Source: an uncultured beta proteobacterium (GTDB lineage Bacteria; Pseudomonadota; Gammaproteobacteria; Burkholderiales; Burkholderiaceae_C). Taken from it: a stretch of DNA of 64,000 nucleotides. Below the pieces are notes generated by a model. The model made no database searches. It was not told the DNA's origin and saw only the letters and a list, made by a program, of their open reading frames with translations. The DNA lies in contig CAIRBF010000289.1 of NCBI GenBank assembly GCA_903876715.1, positions 1 through 64,000 of the forward strand, read 5' to 3'. The translations under genes and the position numbers were made by a program. Below are positions 10,668 through 21,853 of the stretch, piece after piece. The first letter of the stretch is position 1, and each line of letters begins with the position of its first letter.

Positions 10668-12967
10668 CAGAAGGCAGTCCCGATCTGGAATTGGAGGGGT
10701 TGGATTCTATCCGTGAGCTTGGAGCGGACCGCTCTGCCCCAACTGAGCTTGAGAGGCCCGACGGGAGACAGCCAGCTCAGCCCCAGGCCGGCTGAGGCCC
10801 GTAGACTCTGACCATCGACCGACTGACCTTCGGCCCACACATTGCCCGCGTCGCCGAATGCAAAGAACCGGACGGTCTTGTCGTTGCCCAAGCCAGGGAA
10901 CGGCAGATAAAGCTCGCCATTGACATTCAGACGACGGTTGCCGCCGATGAAGGCGCCCGTCGGGTCAACCCCACCGAGCGAACTCTGCTCGAAACCGCGG
11001 ATGGAACCCAGACCGCCACCATAGAAATTCTTGAACACTGGGAATGGCCGCGCACCGACTCCCCGCCCCCACCCCAGTTCCGCATTCAATCCGAACGTGA
11101 CCTTGTTAACGATGGGCCAATACTGTTGGAACTGCAGGTTGGTGCGCAGGTAGCGCACGTCGGCAGCCGGGCTCCACTCAAGATTGACCCGTTGATAGCG
11201 ACCCGTCGTCGGATTGATGACGCTGTCACGGCCATCACGCTGCCAGCCCAGAGTCACCGGTACGGCGTTGCTCGAGCGGCCATACTGGTCTCGAAAGACG
11301 TAGTAGCTGTTGGGAAGCGAAGTGGTGTCGGCGATGGTGGTTCGCTCGAGACCGATCCCCAGGAAGACGGTGTCGAACTCCGAGAACGGCACGCCAAACC
11401 TCACTGCGCCCCCCTGCGTCAACAGCTGGTACTCCGAGCTCAGACTGTTGAGAGGGCGACTGGTGCGGTAATAGGCTTCCAGCGAGCGCGAGAGGCCATC
11501 GACCGTGACATACGGATCGGTGGTGCTGAACTGAAGCGTCCGGTTGAACTTGCCTGTGTTGACCTCGACACCGAGGAACTGGCCCGTACCGAAGGCGTTC
11601 TCCTGGCGGATCGAGGCCGACAGCGTGAGCTTTTCTGCCGATGAATACCCGAGGCCGAGCATCAGGTTGCCCGTCGGCCGCTCCTCGACATTGAACACGA
11701 GATCGACGAGGTCAGGACTGCCAGGCACCTCGCGCGTCTCTACCGACACGTCCTTGAAGAAGCCGAGCCGGTCGACCCGATCCCGGGAGAGCCTGATGCG
11801 CTCGCTGTCGTACCAGGATGATTCGAACTGCCGCATCTCTCTGCGGATGACCTCGTCACGCGTGCTGGCGTTGCCGGCGATCTCGACGCGACGAACGTAG
11901 ATGCGACGCTCCGGGGAGACGTTGATGGCGATCGCGACCTGCCCGCGCGCGCGGTCGATCTCCGGCCGCGCCTCCACCCGCGCGAAGGCGTAGCCGAAGC
12001 GACCGAACAAATCGGAGAAGGCCCGCGTGGTGGCGGTCACATCCTCGACCCGGTAGGGTTGGCCAGGCCGCACGGCCACGCGGGCCCGGAATTCGTCATC
12101 CTTGCCCAGCAACTCGCCCTCGAGCCGCACCGACGTGACGACGTAGCGCTGGCCCTCGCGCACCGAAATGACGACGGACACATCCTGCTTGTCCGGAGAG
12201 ATCGTGACCTGCGTCGATTCGACAGCGAACTCCAGGTAACCACGATTCAGGTAGTGAGCCCGCAGCTTCTCGATGTCTCCATTCAGGCGGGATCGAGAAT
12301 AGCGATCGGCCTTGGTGTACCAGGACATCAAGCCGGTGGCCGACAAGTCCAGCAGACCAAGCAACTCCGACTCGGTAAAGGCGCTGGCCCCGGTGATGCG
12401 GATCTCCTTGATGCGCGCCACTTCGCCTTCGTTCATTGTGAACGTCACGTTGACACGGTTGCGCTCGATCGGCGTGATGGTCGTGACGACCTCCGCACCG
12501 TAGAAACTGCGCGAGAGATATTGGCGCTTGATTTCCTGTTCGGCACGGTCGATCACTGCCCGGTCGAACGGCATGCCCTCCGCGATGCCCACGTCCTTCA
12601 GAGCCTTGCCCAGGGTGTCCTTGTCAAACTCCTTGGTGCCCACGAAATCGACCGCAGCGATCAGCGAGCGCTCATCAACCGCCACGACGGCCACATCACC
12701 TTCGATGCGGAGCCGGACGTCTTTGAATAGGCCCGTGGCAAACAAGGCGCGCAAGGCGGCTGCGCCCTTCTCGTCGTTGTAGACATCGCCGATACGGAAT
12801 GGCAAGGTCGCGAACACCGTACCCGGGTCGGTACGTTGCAGACCCTCAACGCGGATGTCCCGAAGCGTGAAAGGTTCGACAGCAGATGCAGGCGACAACC
12901 AGCCGCACAAGCACCATACAGCCAGAGTGAGGACGCGCAACCTGCTGCGCAGAATTCGTTGGATCAT
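10667..12967 (-). CDS. bamA: Outer membrane protein assembly factor BamA
   Basis: POTRA repeats and C-terminal barrel; FTLRDIRVEGLQRTDPGTVFATLPF...SIRGFEQSSLGG...; terminal Phe. Confidence 0.96.
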   Translation of the reverse strand: MIQRILRSRLRVLTLAVWCLCGWLSPASAVEPFTLRDIRVEGLQRTDPGTVFATLPFRIGDVYNDEKGAAALRALFATGLFKDVRLRIEGDVAVVAVDERSLIAAVDFVGTKEFDKDTLGKALKDVGIAEGMPFDRAVIDRAEQEIKRQYLSRSFYGAEVVTTITPIERNRVNVTFTMNEGEVARIKEIRITGASAFTESELLGLLDLSATGLMSWYTKADRYSRSRLNGDIEKLRAHYLNRGYLEFAVESTQVTISPDKQDVSVVISVREGQRYVVTSVRLEGELLGKDDEFRARVAVRPGQPYRVEDVTATTRAFSDLFGRFGYAFARVEARPEIDRARGQVAIAINVSPERRIYVRRVEIAGNASTRDEVIRREMRQFESSWYDSERIRLSRDRVDRLGFFKDVSVETREVPGSPDLVDLVFNVEERPTGNLMLGLGYSSAEKLTLSASIRQENAFGTGQFLGVEVNTGKFNRTLQFSTTDPYVTVDGLSRSLEAYYRTSRPLNSLSSEYQLLTQGGAVRFGVPFSEFDTVFLGIGLERTTIADTTSLPNSYYVFRDQYGRSSNAVPVTLGWQRDGRDSVINPTTGRYQRVNLEWSPAADVRYLRTNLQFQQYWPIVNKVTFGLNAELGWGRGVGARPFPVFKNFYGGGLGSIRGFEQSSLGGVDPTGAFIGGNRRLNVNGELYLPFPGLGNDKTVRFFAFGDAGNVWAEGQSVDGQSLRASAGLGLSWLSPVGPLKLSWGRAVRSKLTDRIQPLQFQIGTAF

Positions 12968-12977
12968 CGAGGGGAAC

Positions 12978-14339
12978 TCACTGCAGTCCGAGAAGTCGGG
13001 CCACGTCGTTGTACAGGGCCACCGACATCAGCAGCACCAGCACTGCGATTCCCCCACGCTGCAGCCTCTCGAGCCAGATATCAGACACCGGGCGACCGGT
13101 CACGCCCTCAAAAAGATAATACATCAGGTGTCCCCCGTCGAGCATCGGCAGTGGCAGCAGGTTCAACACACCCAGGCTGACGCTGACCAGCGCCAGGAAC
13201 GCCAGGTACTGCGACAGGCCCTGGCTCGCGGACTGACCTGCGACATCGGCAATTGTGAGCGGACCGCTGAGATTGCTCAGCGCGGCCTGCCCGACGAGCA
13301 TGCGTCCGATCATCGACAGGGTCAGCGTGCTGACTTCCCAGGTGCGTCGCGCCCCTTCGACGACCGCCTGCACGGGCCCGGATCGAACGAGCACCTTTTC
13401 GACCGCACCGCCAACGCCGGCGTCTATGCGCCCGATGTTGGTGGTGCCCGCTGTGGCTGGCACCTGGCGCGGCGTCACGACAAGTTCAACGCGGCGGCCG
13501 TCGCGCTCGACCAGCCAGCGCATGGGCACGCCGGGCGAAGCGCGTATCGCCTGGCGCAGCGCGGCCGCGTCGGCCACCACGGTGCCATCCAGCGACAGGA
13601 CTCGGTCATCGCGACGCAGACCTGCGAGCGCCGCCGGGCCACCTGCGACGATGTCTGCGAGCACGGGCTCGCTGAAAGGCGTGCCCAGACCGAGGCGAGA
13701 CAGGGTCTGAGCGTCGAAGTCAGCGGCCGAGACCCCGTCGAGCCGAAGCAGCACCTGCCGGCTGCCGCGCCCGTCGCGGTCGCTGACCGTCAGGTGCAGC
13801 GGCCTGCCGTCCAGCAGGGCCTCCATGGCATGCCAGCGCAAGCCGCTCAAGGAATTCACCTCACGCCATTCGATGCCGTCGACAGAAGCCGCGCGTACCC
13901 AATCGCCGGCACGCAGGCCGGCACGGGCGGCAGGCGTGTCCACCGACGGCGTGCCCAGTACCGACTTGACCTCCTGCACCCCCCACATCTGCGCGGCCGC
14001 ATACAGCAGCACCGCCAGAAAAAGGTTGGCCGCCGGACCGGCAACAACGACGAAAGCCCGTTGCCACAAGGGCTTGCGATTGAAGGCTCGCTGACGCTCG
14101 GCGTCGTCGACCACGCCCTCGCGCTCGTCGAGCATGCGCACATAGCCCCCCAGAGGCAAGGCGCTGACGACGAATTCGCAGCCGTCGCGCCCGAGTCGAC
14201 GGCGCCACAGCACGCGCCCGAAACCGACGGAAAACCGCAGCACCTTCACGTCGCAGGCCACCGCCGCGCGGTAGTGCCCCCACTCGTGGACAACGATCAG
14301 TAATGCCAGCGTGACGACAAAGGCGAGGACAGTGAGCAT
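12978..14339 (-). CDS. rseP: RIP metalloprotease RseP
   Basis: HEWGHYRAA zinc motif, PDZ segment, NLLPLPMLDGGHL. Confidence 0.94.
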   Translation of the reverse strand: MLTVLAFVVTLALLIVVHEWGHYRAAVACDVKVLRFSVGFGRVLWRRRLGRDGCEFVVSALPLGGYVRMLDEREGVVDDAERQRAFNRKPLWQRAFVVVAGPAANLFLAVLLYAAAQMWGVQEVKSVLGTPSVDTPAARAGLRAGDWVRAASVDGIEWREVNSLSGLRWHAMEALLDGRPLHLTVSDRDGRGSRQVLLRLDGVSAADFDAQTLSRLGLGTPFSEPVLADIVAGGPAALAGLRRDDRVLSLDGTVVADAAALRQAIRASPGVPMRWLVERDGRRVELVVTPRQVPATAGTTNIGRIDAGVGGAVEKVLVRSGPVQAVVEGARRTWEVSTLTLSMIGRMLVGQAALSNLSGPLTIADVAGQSASQGLSQYLAFLALVSVSLGVLNLLPLPMLDGGHLMYYLFEGVTGRPVSDIWLERLQRGGIAVLVLLMSVALYNDVARLLGLQ

Positions 14340-14350
14340 CGGTCAGCAGG

Positions 14351-15571
14351 TCAGGACAGGCGCGAGACCTGCCCGCGGGCCACGACCCGGGAACGCGCGT
14401 CAAGATCGAGGAGGTCGTCGAGGCTCGCAGGGGGCTGACCTGCCCCTGCCAGCGCGCCGAGGGTCGCCACGTTGACCGCGTGGATCTGAGGAAATCCGAT
14501 GCGTCCTTCGAGGAAACTGTCCACAGCCACCTCGTTGGCTGCATTGAGCACGACACTGTCCCCTTCTGCCCCGGACAGCACCTCGTATGCGAGCCGCAGC
14601 CCCGGAAAGCGCGTTGCATCCAGCGGCTCGAAACTCAGACCTGCCAGCTGGGAGAAATCCAGTCGCGAAGCCCCGGATTCGATGCGCTCAGGAAAGGACA
14701 GTCCGTAGGCAATGGGCACACGCATGTCCGGCGTCCCCATCTGCGCCAGGACCGAGGCATCGCGGCAAACCACCATCGAATGGATGATGCTCTGCGGGTG
14801 GATCACCACCTCGATGCGGGCGGGCTCGAGGTCGAACAGCCAGCGCGCCTCGATCACCTCGAGCGCCTTGTTCATCATCGTTGCCGAGTCGACCGAAATC
14901 TTCCGGCCCATGACCCAGTTCGGGTGGGCGACAGCCTGTTGCGGCGTGATCTGCGCGAACGACGCCGGATCTCGGGTTCGAAAAGGCCCACCCGACGCCG
15001 TCAACACGATGTGATCGATGAAGTCAGGCCAGCGAGTCCGATCGGCCGGCAGACATTGGAAGATCGCGGAGTGCTCGCTGTCGATGGGCAGCATGGTCGC
15101 ACCGCCTTCTTGCACAGCCCGCACGAACAAGCCGCCGCCCACGACCAAGGCCTCCTTGTTCGCCAGCAAAAGCCGCTTGCCCGCGCGAGCGGCAGCCAGG
15201 CAAGGGGCCAGCCCGGCGGCGCCGACGATGGCCGCCATGACGCTGTCCACGTCGGGATCCGCCGCCAGCTCGCACAAGGCACGCTCCCCGACGAGCACCT
15301 GCACCTCGGACACGGCAGGGCCCAGCAGCGCACGCAGTTGCACCGCGGCGGCATCGGACGGTACAACCGCATACCGCGGGCGCCACTGACAGCACTGCGC
15401 CGCCAGTTCGTCGATGCGTCGCCAACCGGACAGCCCAACCACTTCAAAGCGGTCAGGATGGCGCGCCATCACGTCCAGCGTGCTGACACCGATCGAGCCG
15501 GTCGAGCCGAGGACAGCCACGCGCTGCGGTCGGGCGTTGGAGAGGGAGCTCACGTCAAGGATAGGCGTCAA
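14351..15571 (-). CDS. dxr: 1-deoxy-D-xylulose 5-phosphate reductoisomerase
   Basis: VAVLGSTGSIGVSTLDVMARHPDRFEVVGLS..., LLANKEALVVGG, LPIDSEHSAIFQCL. Confidence 0.96.
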   Translation of the reverse strand: MTPILDVSSLSNARPQRVAVLGSTGSIGVSTLDVMARHPDRFEVVGLSGWRRIDELAAQCCQWRPRYAVVPSDAAAVQLRALLGPAVSEVQVLVGERALCELAADPDVDSVMAAIVGAAGLAPCLAAARAGKRLLLANKEALVVGGGLFVRAVQEGGATMLPIDSEHSAIFQCLPADRTRWPDFIDHIVLTASGGPFRTRDPASFAQITPQQAVAHPNWVMGRKISVDSATMMNKALEVIEARWLFDLEPARIEVVIHPQSIIHSMVVCRDASVLAQMGTPDMRVPIAYGLSFPERIESGASRLDFSQLAGLSFEPLDATRFPGLRLAYEVLSGAEGDSVVLNAANEVAVDSFLEGRIGFPQIHAVNVATLGALAGAGQPPASLDDLLDLDARSRVVARGQVSRLS

Positions 15572-15623
15572 AGGCGGCGATTCAGAATTGATACGCGCGC
15601 CGGGCCCGAATGCTCGAAGTTCT

Positions 15624-16460
15624 TCAACGCCAAGTCAAGGCCAGGGCCAGAGGGAACACCGGCAGCAGGGCATCGATGCGATCGAGAACTCCGCCGTGGC
15701 CGGGCAACAGCCCGCTCGAGTCCTTGACGTGGGCGGCGCGCTTGAGCAGAGACTCGAAGAGGTCGCCGACAACGCTCATGGCCACCAGGCCGGTGAGGAG
15801 CAGCATGGCGGGCCCAGGGCCGAACCTCTCGTGCAGTGCTGAGAACAGGCTGGGGCCCAGCATGGGCCAGGACGGCTGCAGCGTCCACCAGCCCCACGCC
15901 AGCAACCAGACTGCGACCACACCGCAGATGGCGCCCTCCCAACTCTTGCCCGGGCTGATGCGCGGAGCCAGCTTGCGGCGCCCGAATAAGCGCCCACCCG
16001 CGTACGCAGCGATGTCAGCTACCCAGACGGTACAGAACACCGACAAGACGAAGCCCAGGCCCTGGGCACGCGCCTCGACCAGCGCGACCCAGGCGGCGAT
16101 ACCGACGCCCACCCCGAGAACGCGGCGCGCGGATGCAGGCGTGCGGGCCCAGCCATCGACGCCGGCGTGCAATGCCCATGGACCGCCAAACAGCCAAGCC
16201 AGCGCAGCCAGAACAACGAGGCCGTGCAGATTTGTCCCCACCAGCGCGGCCCACCACGCCAGCAGTCCGGCGAGCAACACGGCAGCCGCCCATGCCACGG
16301 CAGGCAGACCCACGGTGCCATTCAAGCGCGCCCACTCCCAACCTGCGGCAGCCAGGAAAGCCAGCGTCAACATCGGGAAAGGCCACACGGCCTCGCTCCA
16401 AAGCGCGGGGATCAACAGAGCCAGCAGCACGACGGCCGTGACGATGCGCTGGCCGAGCAT
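15624..16460 (-). CDS. cdsA: Phosphatidate cytidylyltransferase
   Basis: Polytopic membrane protein; VADIAAYAGGRLFGRRKLAPRISPGKSWEGAICG, VKDSSGLLPGHGGVLDRIDALL. Confidence 0.95.
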   Translation of the reverse strand: MLGQRIVTAVVLLALLIPALWSEAVWPFPMLTLAFLAAAGWEWARLNGTVGLPAVAWAAAVLLAGLLAWWAALVGTNLHGLVVLAALAWLFGGPWALHAGVDGWARTPASARRVLGVGVGIAAWVALVEARAQGLGFVLSVFCTVWVADIAAYAGGRLFGRRKLAPRISPGKSWEGAICGVVAVWLLAWGWWTLQPSWPMLGPSLFSALHERFGPGPAMLLLTGLVAMSVVGDLFESLLKRAAHVKDSSGLLPGHGGVLDRIDALLPVFPLALALTWR

Positions 16461-16465
16461 CGCAG

Positions 16466-17194
16466 TCAGCCCGAGGACGTGGCCGCGAGCATCGGGGGGA
16501 TGCCGCCGAATCGCCGATCCCGCCCCGCATAGGCCGCGAGGGCCGCGTCGATATCAGGCGCGCCGAAATCGGGCCACAGAGTCTCGGTGAAGTACAACTC
16601 CGCGTAAGCGACCTGCCACAGCAGGAAATTGCTGATCCGCATCTCGCCGCCCGTGCGGATGAAGAGATCGGGATCAGGAAGATCACCCAGCATGGTGTAG
16701 CGGCCCAGAGCATGCTCGTCCAGGCCTTCGGCATCGATCCCGTCGGCGAGCGCGCGCCTACAGGCCTGCACCACGTCCCAACGGCCGCCATAGTTGAAGG
16801 CGACCGTCAACGTGATCCGTGTGTTGTGCGCTGTGCTGCGTTCGGCCAAACTCCAGGCCTCCTGCAGGCGCTCGGCCATTGTGTCGCGGTCGCCGATGAT
16901 GCGGATGCGTACGCCCTTGGCCGCGATCCGGCCGAGGTACTTCGACACCGCCACCAGCACCAGACCCATCAGGCCGGAGACCTCGTCGGCCGGCCGCTTC
17001 CAGTTTTCCGACGAGAACGCGAAGACCGTCAGGTACTCCACCCCACGGTCAGCGAACAGATCGATGGCCCTGACGAGCGCATCCACCCCGGCCTTGTGAC
17101 CGAAGAAGCGCGGCATGTACCGCTGACGCGCCCAACGTCCATTGCCGTCCATCACGACGGCGACATGGCGCGGCACGGGAGCGTGGCGATCCAT
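16466..17194 (-). CDS. uppS: Polyprenyl diphosphate (undecaprenyl) synthase
   Basis: HVAVVMDGNGRWARQR...HKAGVDALVRAIDLFADRGVEYLTVFAFSSENWKRP. Confidence 0.96.
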   Translation of the reverse strand: MDRHAPVPRHVAVVMDGNGRWARQRYMPRFFGHKAGVDALVRAIDLFADRGVEYLTVFAFSSENWKRPADEVSGLMGLVLVAVSKYLGRIAAKGVRIRIIGDRDTMAERLQEAWSLAERSTAHNTRITLTVAFNYGGRWDVVQACRRALADGIDAEGLDEHALGRYTMLGDLPDPDLFIRTGGEMRISNFLLWQVAYAELYFTETLWPDFGAPDIDAALAAYAGRDRRFGGIPPMLAATSSG

Positions 17195-17212
17195 GGCGCG
17201 GCGCAGCCGTCG

Positions 17213-17791
17213 TCAGACGGCCATGACCTCGGCTTCCTTGGCCTGCACGAGACGGTCGACCTCGGCGACCACGCGGTCCGTCAGGCGTTGCACCTCTTCC
17301 TGGCCGCGGCGCTCGTCGTCCTCGGAGACCGCCTTGTCCTTCAAGAGGCGCTTGAGATGCTCGTTGCCCTCGCGGCGCAGGTTGCGCACCGCGACCTTCG
17401 CCTCCTCACCGGCGTTCCGCACGACCTTGGTGAGATCACGTCGCCGCTCCTCGGTCAGCGCCGGCATCGGCACGCGAAGCAGGTCGCCTTGCGACGACGG
17501 GTTCAGCCCGAGGTCGGATTCGCGGATCGCCCTCTCGATCTTGGCGCCCATGCCCTTCTCCCAGGGCTGAACGCTGATCGTACGAGCGTCGAGCAGGGAA
17601 ACGTTCGCCACCTGACTGATCGGCACCATCGACCCATAGTAATCGACGTGGACCTGGTCCAGGATGCCCGGGTGCGCACGGCCCGTGCGAATCTTCTGCA
17701 GTTCGGTCTTCAACGCCTCGATGGACTTGCCCATCTTGGCTTCTGCTGTTTTTCGGATCTCGGCGGGAGTGGTCATCGCATCACCTGTCAC
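17213..17791 (-). CDS. frr: Ribosome recycling factor
   Basis: [36 protein letters not shown]... Confidence 0.96.
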   Translation of the reverse strand: MTGDAMTTPAEIRKTAEAKMGKSIEALKTELQKIRTGRAHPGILDQVHVDYYGSMVPISQVANVSLLDARTISVQPWEKGMGAKIERAIRESDLGLNPSSQGDLLRVPMPALTEERRRDLTKVVRNAGEEAKVAVRNLRREGNEHLKRLLKDKAVSEDDERRGQEEVQRLTDRVVAEVDRLVQAKEAEVMAV

Positions 17792-18498
17792 ACATGCACG
17801 AGCGTGCCCTCGTCGGCGCCCATCACGACGCGTTCGAGTGCACCCGGCTTGAAGATCGAGAACACCTTGATCGGCAGTTTCTGGTCACGGCACAACGCGA
17901 AGGCGGTCGCGTCCATCACCTGCAGGTTACGCGAAATGGCCTCGTCGAAGGAGATCGTGGTGTAACGCTGCGCGGAAGGGTCCTTGTTCGGATCCGCCGT
18001 GTACACGCCATCGACCTTGGTGGCCTTGAGCACGACCTCGGCGCCCATCTCTGCCCCGCGCAGCGCCGCTGCGGTGTCGGTGGTGAAGAAGGGGTTGCCG
18101 GTGCCTGCGGCGAACACGACGACCTTGCCCTCCTCGAGGTATTGCAGCGCCTTCGGTCGCACGTAGGGTTCGACGACCTGTTCGATGGAGATGGCTGACA
18201 TGACGCGAGGCGTCATGCCTTCCTGGCGCATCGTGTCGGCCAAAGCAAGGGCGTTCATCACCGTGGCGAGCATGCCCATGTAATCCGCCGTGGCACGGTC
18301 CATCCCGACCGAGCCACCCGCTACACCACGAAAGATATTGCCTCCACCGATGACCACCGCCACCTCGCAACCGAGACGGGTGACTTGCTGCACCTCGCGA
18401 ACCATGCGCACGATGGTCGAGCGGTTGATGCCGTAGGCGTCATCGCCCATCAGGGCTTCGCCGGAGAGTTTGAGCAGGATGCGCCGGTAGCGCGGCAT
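17788..18498 (-). CDS. pyrH: UMP kinase
   Basis: [36 protein letters not shown]...GGGNIFRG. Confidence 0.97.
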   Translation of the reverse strand: MPRYRRILLKLSGEALMGDDAYGINRSTIVRMVREVQQVTRLGCEVAVVIGGGNIFRGVAGGSVGMDRATADYMGMLATVMNALALADTMRQEGMTPRVMSAISIEQVVEPYVRPKALQYLEEGKVVVFAAGTGNPFFTTDTAAALRGAEMGAEVVLKATKVDGVYTADPNKDPSAQRYTTISFDEAISRNLQVMDATAFALCRDQKLPIKVFSIFKPGALERVVMGADEGTLVHV

Positions 18499-18590
18499 GC
18501 CTTGATTCCAGGAATGACAGGGACTCAGAGTTTACGCGTGCCGGCGGCAGCGCAACGGAGCGCGGGCGACGGAGCGCCCGCGCGCGCGGA

Positions 18591-19481
18591 TCACAGCGCC
18601 TTGGCCGCAGCGACCTGCGCCGCCACCTCGGCGGCGAAGTCGTCAGTCTTCTTCTCGATGCCCTCGCCTACGACGTACAACGTGAAGCCCCGCACGATCG
18701 TACCGGCTGCCTTCAACATCTGCTCGACAGTCTGTTTGTCGTTCTTGACGAAGGACTGGTTCAGCAGCGAGACCTCCTTCAGGAACTTCTGCACCGAGCC
18801 CTCGACCATGCGCTGCACGATCTCGGCAGGCTTGCCAGACTCCGCCGCCTTTTCGGCGGCTACCCTGCGCTCGCGCTCGACGAGGTCAGCAGGGACTTCC
18901 GAGGCAGACAGCGACACCGGCTTCATTGCCGCCACGTGCATCGCGACGTCCTTGGCCGCGACCTCATCGCCATCGAACTCGACCATCACACCGATGCGCG
19001 TGCCGTGCAGGTAATTCGCCAAGCGCCCGCCACCAGCGTAGCGGCCGAAGCGACGGATTGACATGTTCTCGCCGATCTTGCCGATCAGGCCCTTGCGAAC
19101 GTCTTCGACCGTCGGACCGAAGCCATCCTGATCGAGTGGCAGCGCCGACAGCGCAGCCACATCCGCTGGCGCATGGGCGGCAACGAGTTGGGCGCAAGAG
19201 CGCGCGAAGGCCAGGAAGGAATCGTTCTTCGAGACGAAATCGGTCTCGCAATTGATCTCGATCAGGGCGCCGGTGCTGCCGTCGACGGCCGCGGCCACCA
19301 CACCCTCGGCGGTGACGCGCGAGGCGGCCTTGCCTGCCTTGTTGCCCAGCTTGACGCGCAAGATCTCCTCGGCGCGGCCCATGTCGCCTTCGGCTTCAGT
19401 CAGCGCCTTCTTGCACTCCATCATCGGTGCGTCGGTCTTGGCGCGCAGTTCCGCAACCATGCTTGCAGTGATGACTGCCAT
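18591..19481 (-). CDS. tsf: Elongation factor Ts
   Basis: [55 protein letters not shown]. Confidence 0.97.
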   Translation of the reverse strand: MAVITASMVAELRAKTDAPMMECKKALTEAEGDMGRAEEILRVKLGNKAGKAASRVTAEGVVAAAVDGSTGALIEINCETDFVSKNDSFLAFARSCAQLVAAHAPADVAALSALPLDQDGFGPTVEDVRKGLIGKIGENMSIRRFGRYAGGGRLANYLHGTRIGVMVEFDGDEVAAKDVAMHVAAMKPVSLSASEVPADLVERERRVAAEKAAESGKPAEIVQRMVEGSVQKFLKEVSLLNQSFVKNDKQTVEQMLKAAGTIVRGFTLYVVGEGIEKKTDDFAAEVAAQVAAAKAL

Positions 19482-19554
19482 CTGTGTTGACTCCGCTTGG
19501 AAAGTAAACCGGGCGGGGGCGCGCGGTGGGCGCCGACCGCCCGCAAGAACTTGA

Positions 19555-20298
19555 TCAGGCTTCTTCGCTGACCTCGACGAACTCGTCGCTGCCCGACACC
19601 GCCTGCACAACCTCCGAGGTCGCGTTGGCCTTGCCCTCGAGCACGGCGTCAGCCACGGTGCGGGCGTAAAGCGCCACTGCCTTGGCCGAATCGTCGTTGC
19701 CGGGGATCACGTATTGCACGCCATCGGGGGAGTGGTTGGTGTCAACGACGCCGATCACCGGAATGCCCAGCTTCGTGGCCTCGGCCACCGCGATCTTGTG
19801 GTAGCCGACGTCGATGACGAACAACGCGTCAGGCAATGCGTTCATGTCCTGGATGCCGCCGATATCCTTCTCGAGCTTGGCCAGCTCGCGCTCGAACATC
19901 AGCGCTTCCTTCTTGATCATGGCCTCGGTGCCCGCTTCACGCGTGGCCTGCATGTCCTTGAGCTTCTTCAGCGAGCCCTTGACCGTCTTGAAGTTGGTCA
20001 ACATGCCGCCGAGCCAGCGCTGGTCCACGTAGGGCATGCCGCAGCGCTGAGCCTCCTGCGCCACCACTTCGCGCGCCTGGCGCTTCGTGCCCACCATCAG
20101 GATCGTGCCGCGGCGACCTGCCAGCTGACGCACGAACTTCATCGCATCGTTGAAGAGCGGCTGCGTCTTCTCGAGGTTGATGATGTGGATCTTGTTGCGA
20201 TGGCCGTAAATGAACGGGGCCATCTTGGGGTTCCAGAAGCGCGTCTGGTGCCCGAAATGGACACCGGCTTCCAGCATTTCACGCATGGAGACAGACAT
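19555..20298 (-). CDS. rpsB: 30S ribosomal protein S2
   Basis: [56 protein letters not shown]. Confidence 0.97.
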   Translation of the reverse strand: MSVSMREMLEAGVHFGHQTRFWNPKMAPFIYGHRNKIHIINLEKTQPLFNDAMKFVRQLAGRRGTILMVGTKRQAREVVAQEAQRCGMPYVDQRWLGGMLTNFKTVKGSLKKLKDMQATREAGTEAMIKKEALMFERELAKLEKDIGGIQDMNALPDALFVIDVGYHKIAVAEATKLGIPVIGVVDTNHSPDGVQYVIPGNDDSAKAVALYARTVADAVLEGKANATSEVVQAVSGSDEFVEVSEEA

Positions 20299-20536
20299 GA
20301 AGAGACTCCGAAGGTTGCTTCTAGAATCCGGCGCGCATCTGAACGGACCCGGTGCGGACACAGAAAAGGCTTCTGCGGCTGCACCCTCTGCCCGGGACAC
20401 CTTCTGGGGACCGGATTCGCGATTCGTTCACCTGAGCGTTGAAGCCTGATCGCTCCAGCGACAGCCCAGACAAACCATCGGATGGTAGCACGGCCAGCCC
20501 ACCCCGCCCGATGACCCAGTCCACAGGAGCCTGTTC

Positions 20537-21847
20537 TTGCGCATCGCCGTGATAGGCGCCGGCATCGTCGGCATCACCACCGCCTGGGAGCTGGCCGAGG
20601 ACGGGCACGAGGTCACCGTGTTCGAACGCCGATCCAGCATCGCCGAGGAGACCAGCTTCGCCAATGCCGGCGTCATCGCGCCGGGGTATGTCACGCCCTG
20701 GGCGGCGCCGGGCATGCCGGCCAAGGTGCTCGGCGGCATGTTGTCGGCACACGCGGCGGTGCGCTTCGGACGTGACGTCTGGCGCTGCTTGCCGTGGATC
20801 CGCCGCTACCTCGCCGCTTGCAGTCGGCCCGTGCACGAGGCTAACCGGCGCGCGATGCAGGCCCTCGCCCGCTACAGCCGCGAGCGCCTGGACAACATCG
20901 CCACGCGCCACCGGCTCGACTACGAACAGGCGCAGGGGTACCTGGTGCTGCTGCGGCATGAGCGTGACCTCGAACGGGCCCAAGGCGGCATCCGGCTGCT
21001 GCAGGACCTGGGCACGACTGTGCATGTCCTAGACGCCTCAGCCTGCCGCACGGTGGAGCCGGGCCTGAGCGTCGACACACCGCTGCGCGCCGGCCTGCAC
21101 CTGCCGCACGATGGCGTGGGCAACTGCAGGCTCTTCGCCCACCAGCTGCGCGCGCTGGCACAACCGGCGGGGGTGAGCTTTCGCTTCGGCGTCGAAGTGA
21201 TGCCCTTGGATCCTGCCGAGCCGATGTGCTTGCGCTGGCAAGACTCGGCCCGCCCTGCGGGCGCGCCGCACGGGCTCGCCGATTTGCAGGACGACCGCTT
21301 CGACAGGGTCGTGCTGTGCGCCGGGGTCGCCGCGGCACGGCTGGCGCGCACGGTCGGTTTGCGCCTGCCGCTGGTGCCGGTGTACGGCTACTCGGCGACG
21401 ATGCCGCTGCGGGACTCGGTCGCCGCTTTCAGCCAGGGGCCGCAGTCCGGGCTGATGGACGAGCGCTACAAGGTCGCGATCACCCGCCTCGGTCAACAGA
21501 TCCGCGTCGCAGGCAGCGCAGAGCTCGGCGGCCAGGCCGGTCACATGGCCGTCTCGGCGCAAGCAACTCTCTACAAGGTGCTCCAGGACTGGTTCCCCGG
21601 GGGCGGCGACGTGTCGCGCGCGCGGCTGTGGAAGGGTGGTCGCCCGATGCTGCCCGACGGTCCGCCCGTCGTAGGCGCCGCTCCCGTGAAGGGCTTGTGG
21701 CTCAACCTGGGCCATGGCTCGAGCGGGTGGGCGCTGTCCTGTGGATCGGCCCGCCTGCTGGCCGATCGCATCGCCGGGCGCCAGCCTGCCGTCGACGACG
21801 GGCGTCTGGGTTACGAACGCCTGAGACATCCAGGCCGGCTCGACTGA
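20537..21847 (+). CDS. dadA: FAD-dependent D-amino acid dehydrogenase-like oxidoreductase
   Basis: RIAVIGAGIVGITTAWELAEDGHEVTVFERRSSIAEETSFANAG...; DadA-like. Confidence 0.8.
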   Translation: MRIAVIGAGIVGITTAWELAEDGHEVTVFERRSSIAEETSFANAGVIAPGYVTPWAAPGMPAKVLGGMLSAHAAVRFGRDVWRCLPWIRRYLAACSRPVHEANRRAMQALARYSRERLDNIATRHRLDYEQAQGYLVLLRHERDLERAQGGIRLLQDLGTTVHVLDASACRTVEPGLSVDTPLRAGLHLPHDGVGNCRLFAHQLRALAQPAGVSFRFGVEVMPLDPAEPMCLRWQDSARPAGAPHGLADLQDDRFDRVVLCAGVAAARLARTVGLRLPLVPVYGYSATMPLRDSVAAFSQGPQSGLMDERYKVAITRLGQQIRVAGSAELGGQAGHMAVSAQATLYKVLQDWFPGGGDVSRARLWKGGRPMLPDGPPVVGAAPVKGLWLNLGHGSSGWALSCGSARLLADRIAGRQPAVDDGRLGYERLRHPGRLD

Positions 21848-21853
21848 ATCGCC

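Noticed and set aside
12855-14303. 482-aa plus ORF 12855..14303
   Set aside because: Fully antisense to rseP; composition (Q/H/R rich) indicates a shadow ORF.
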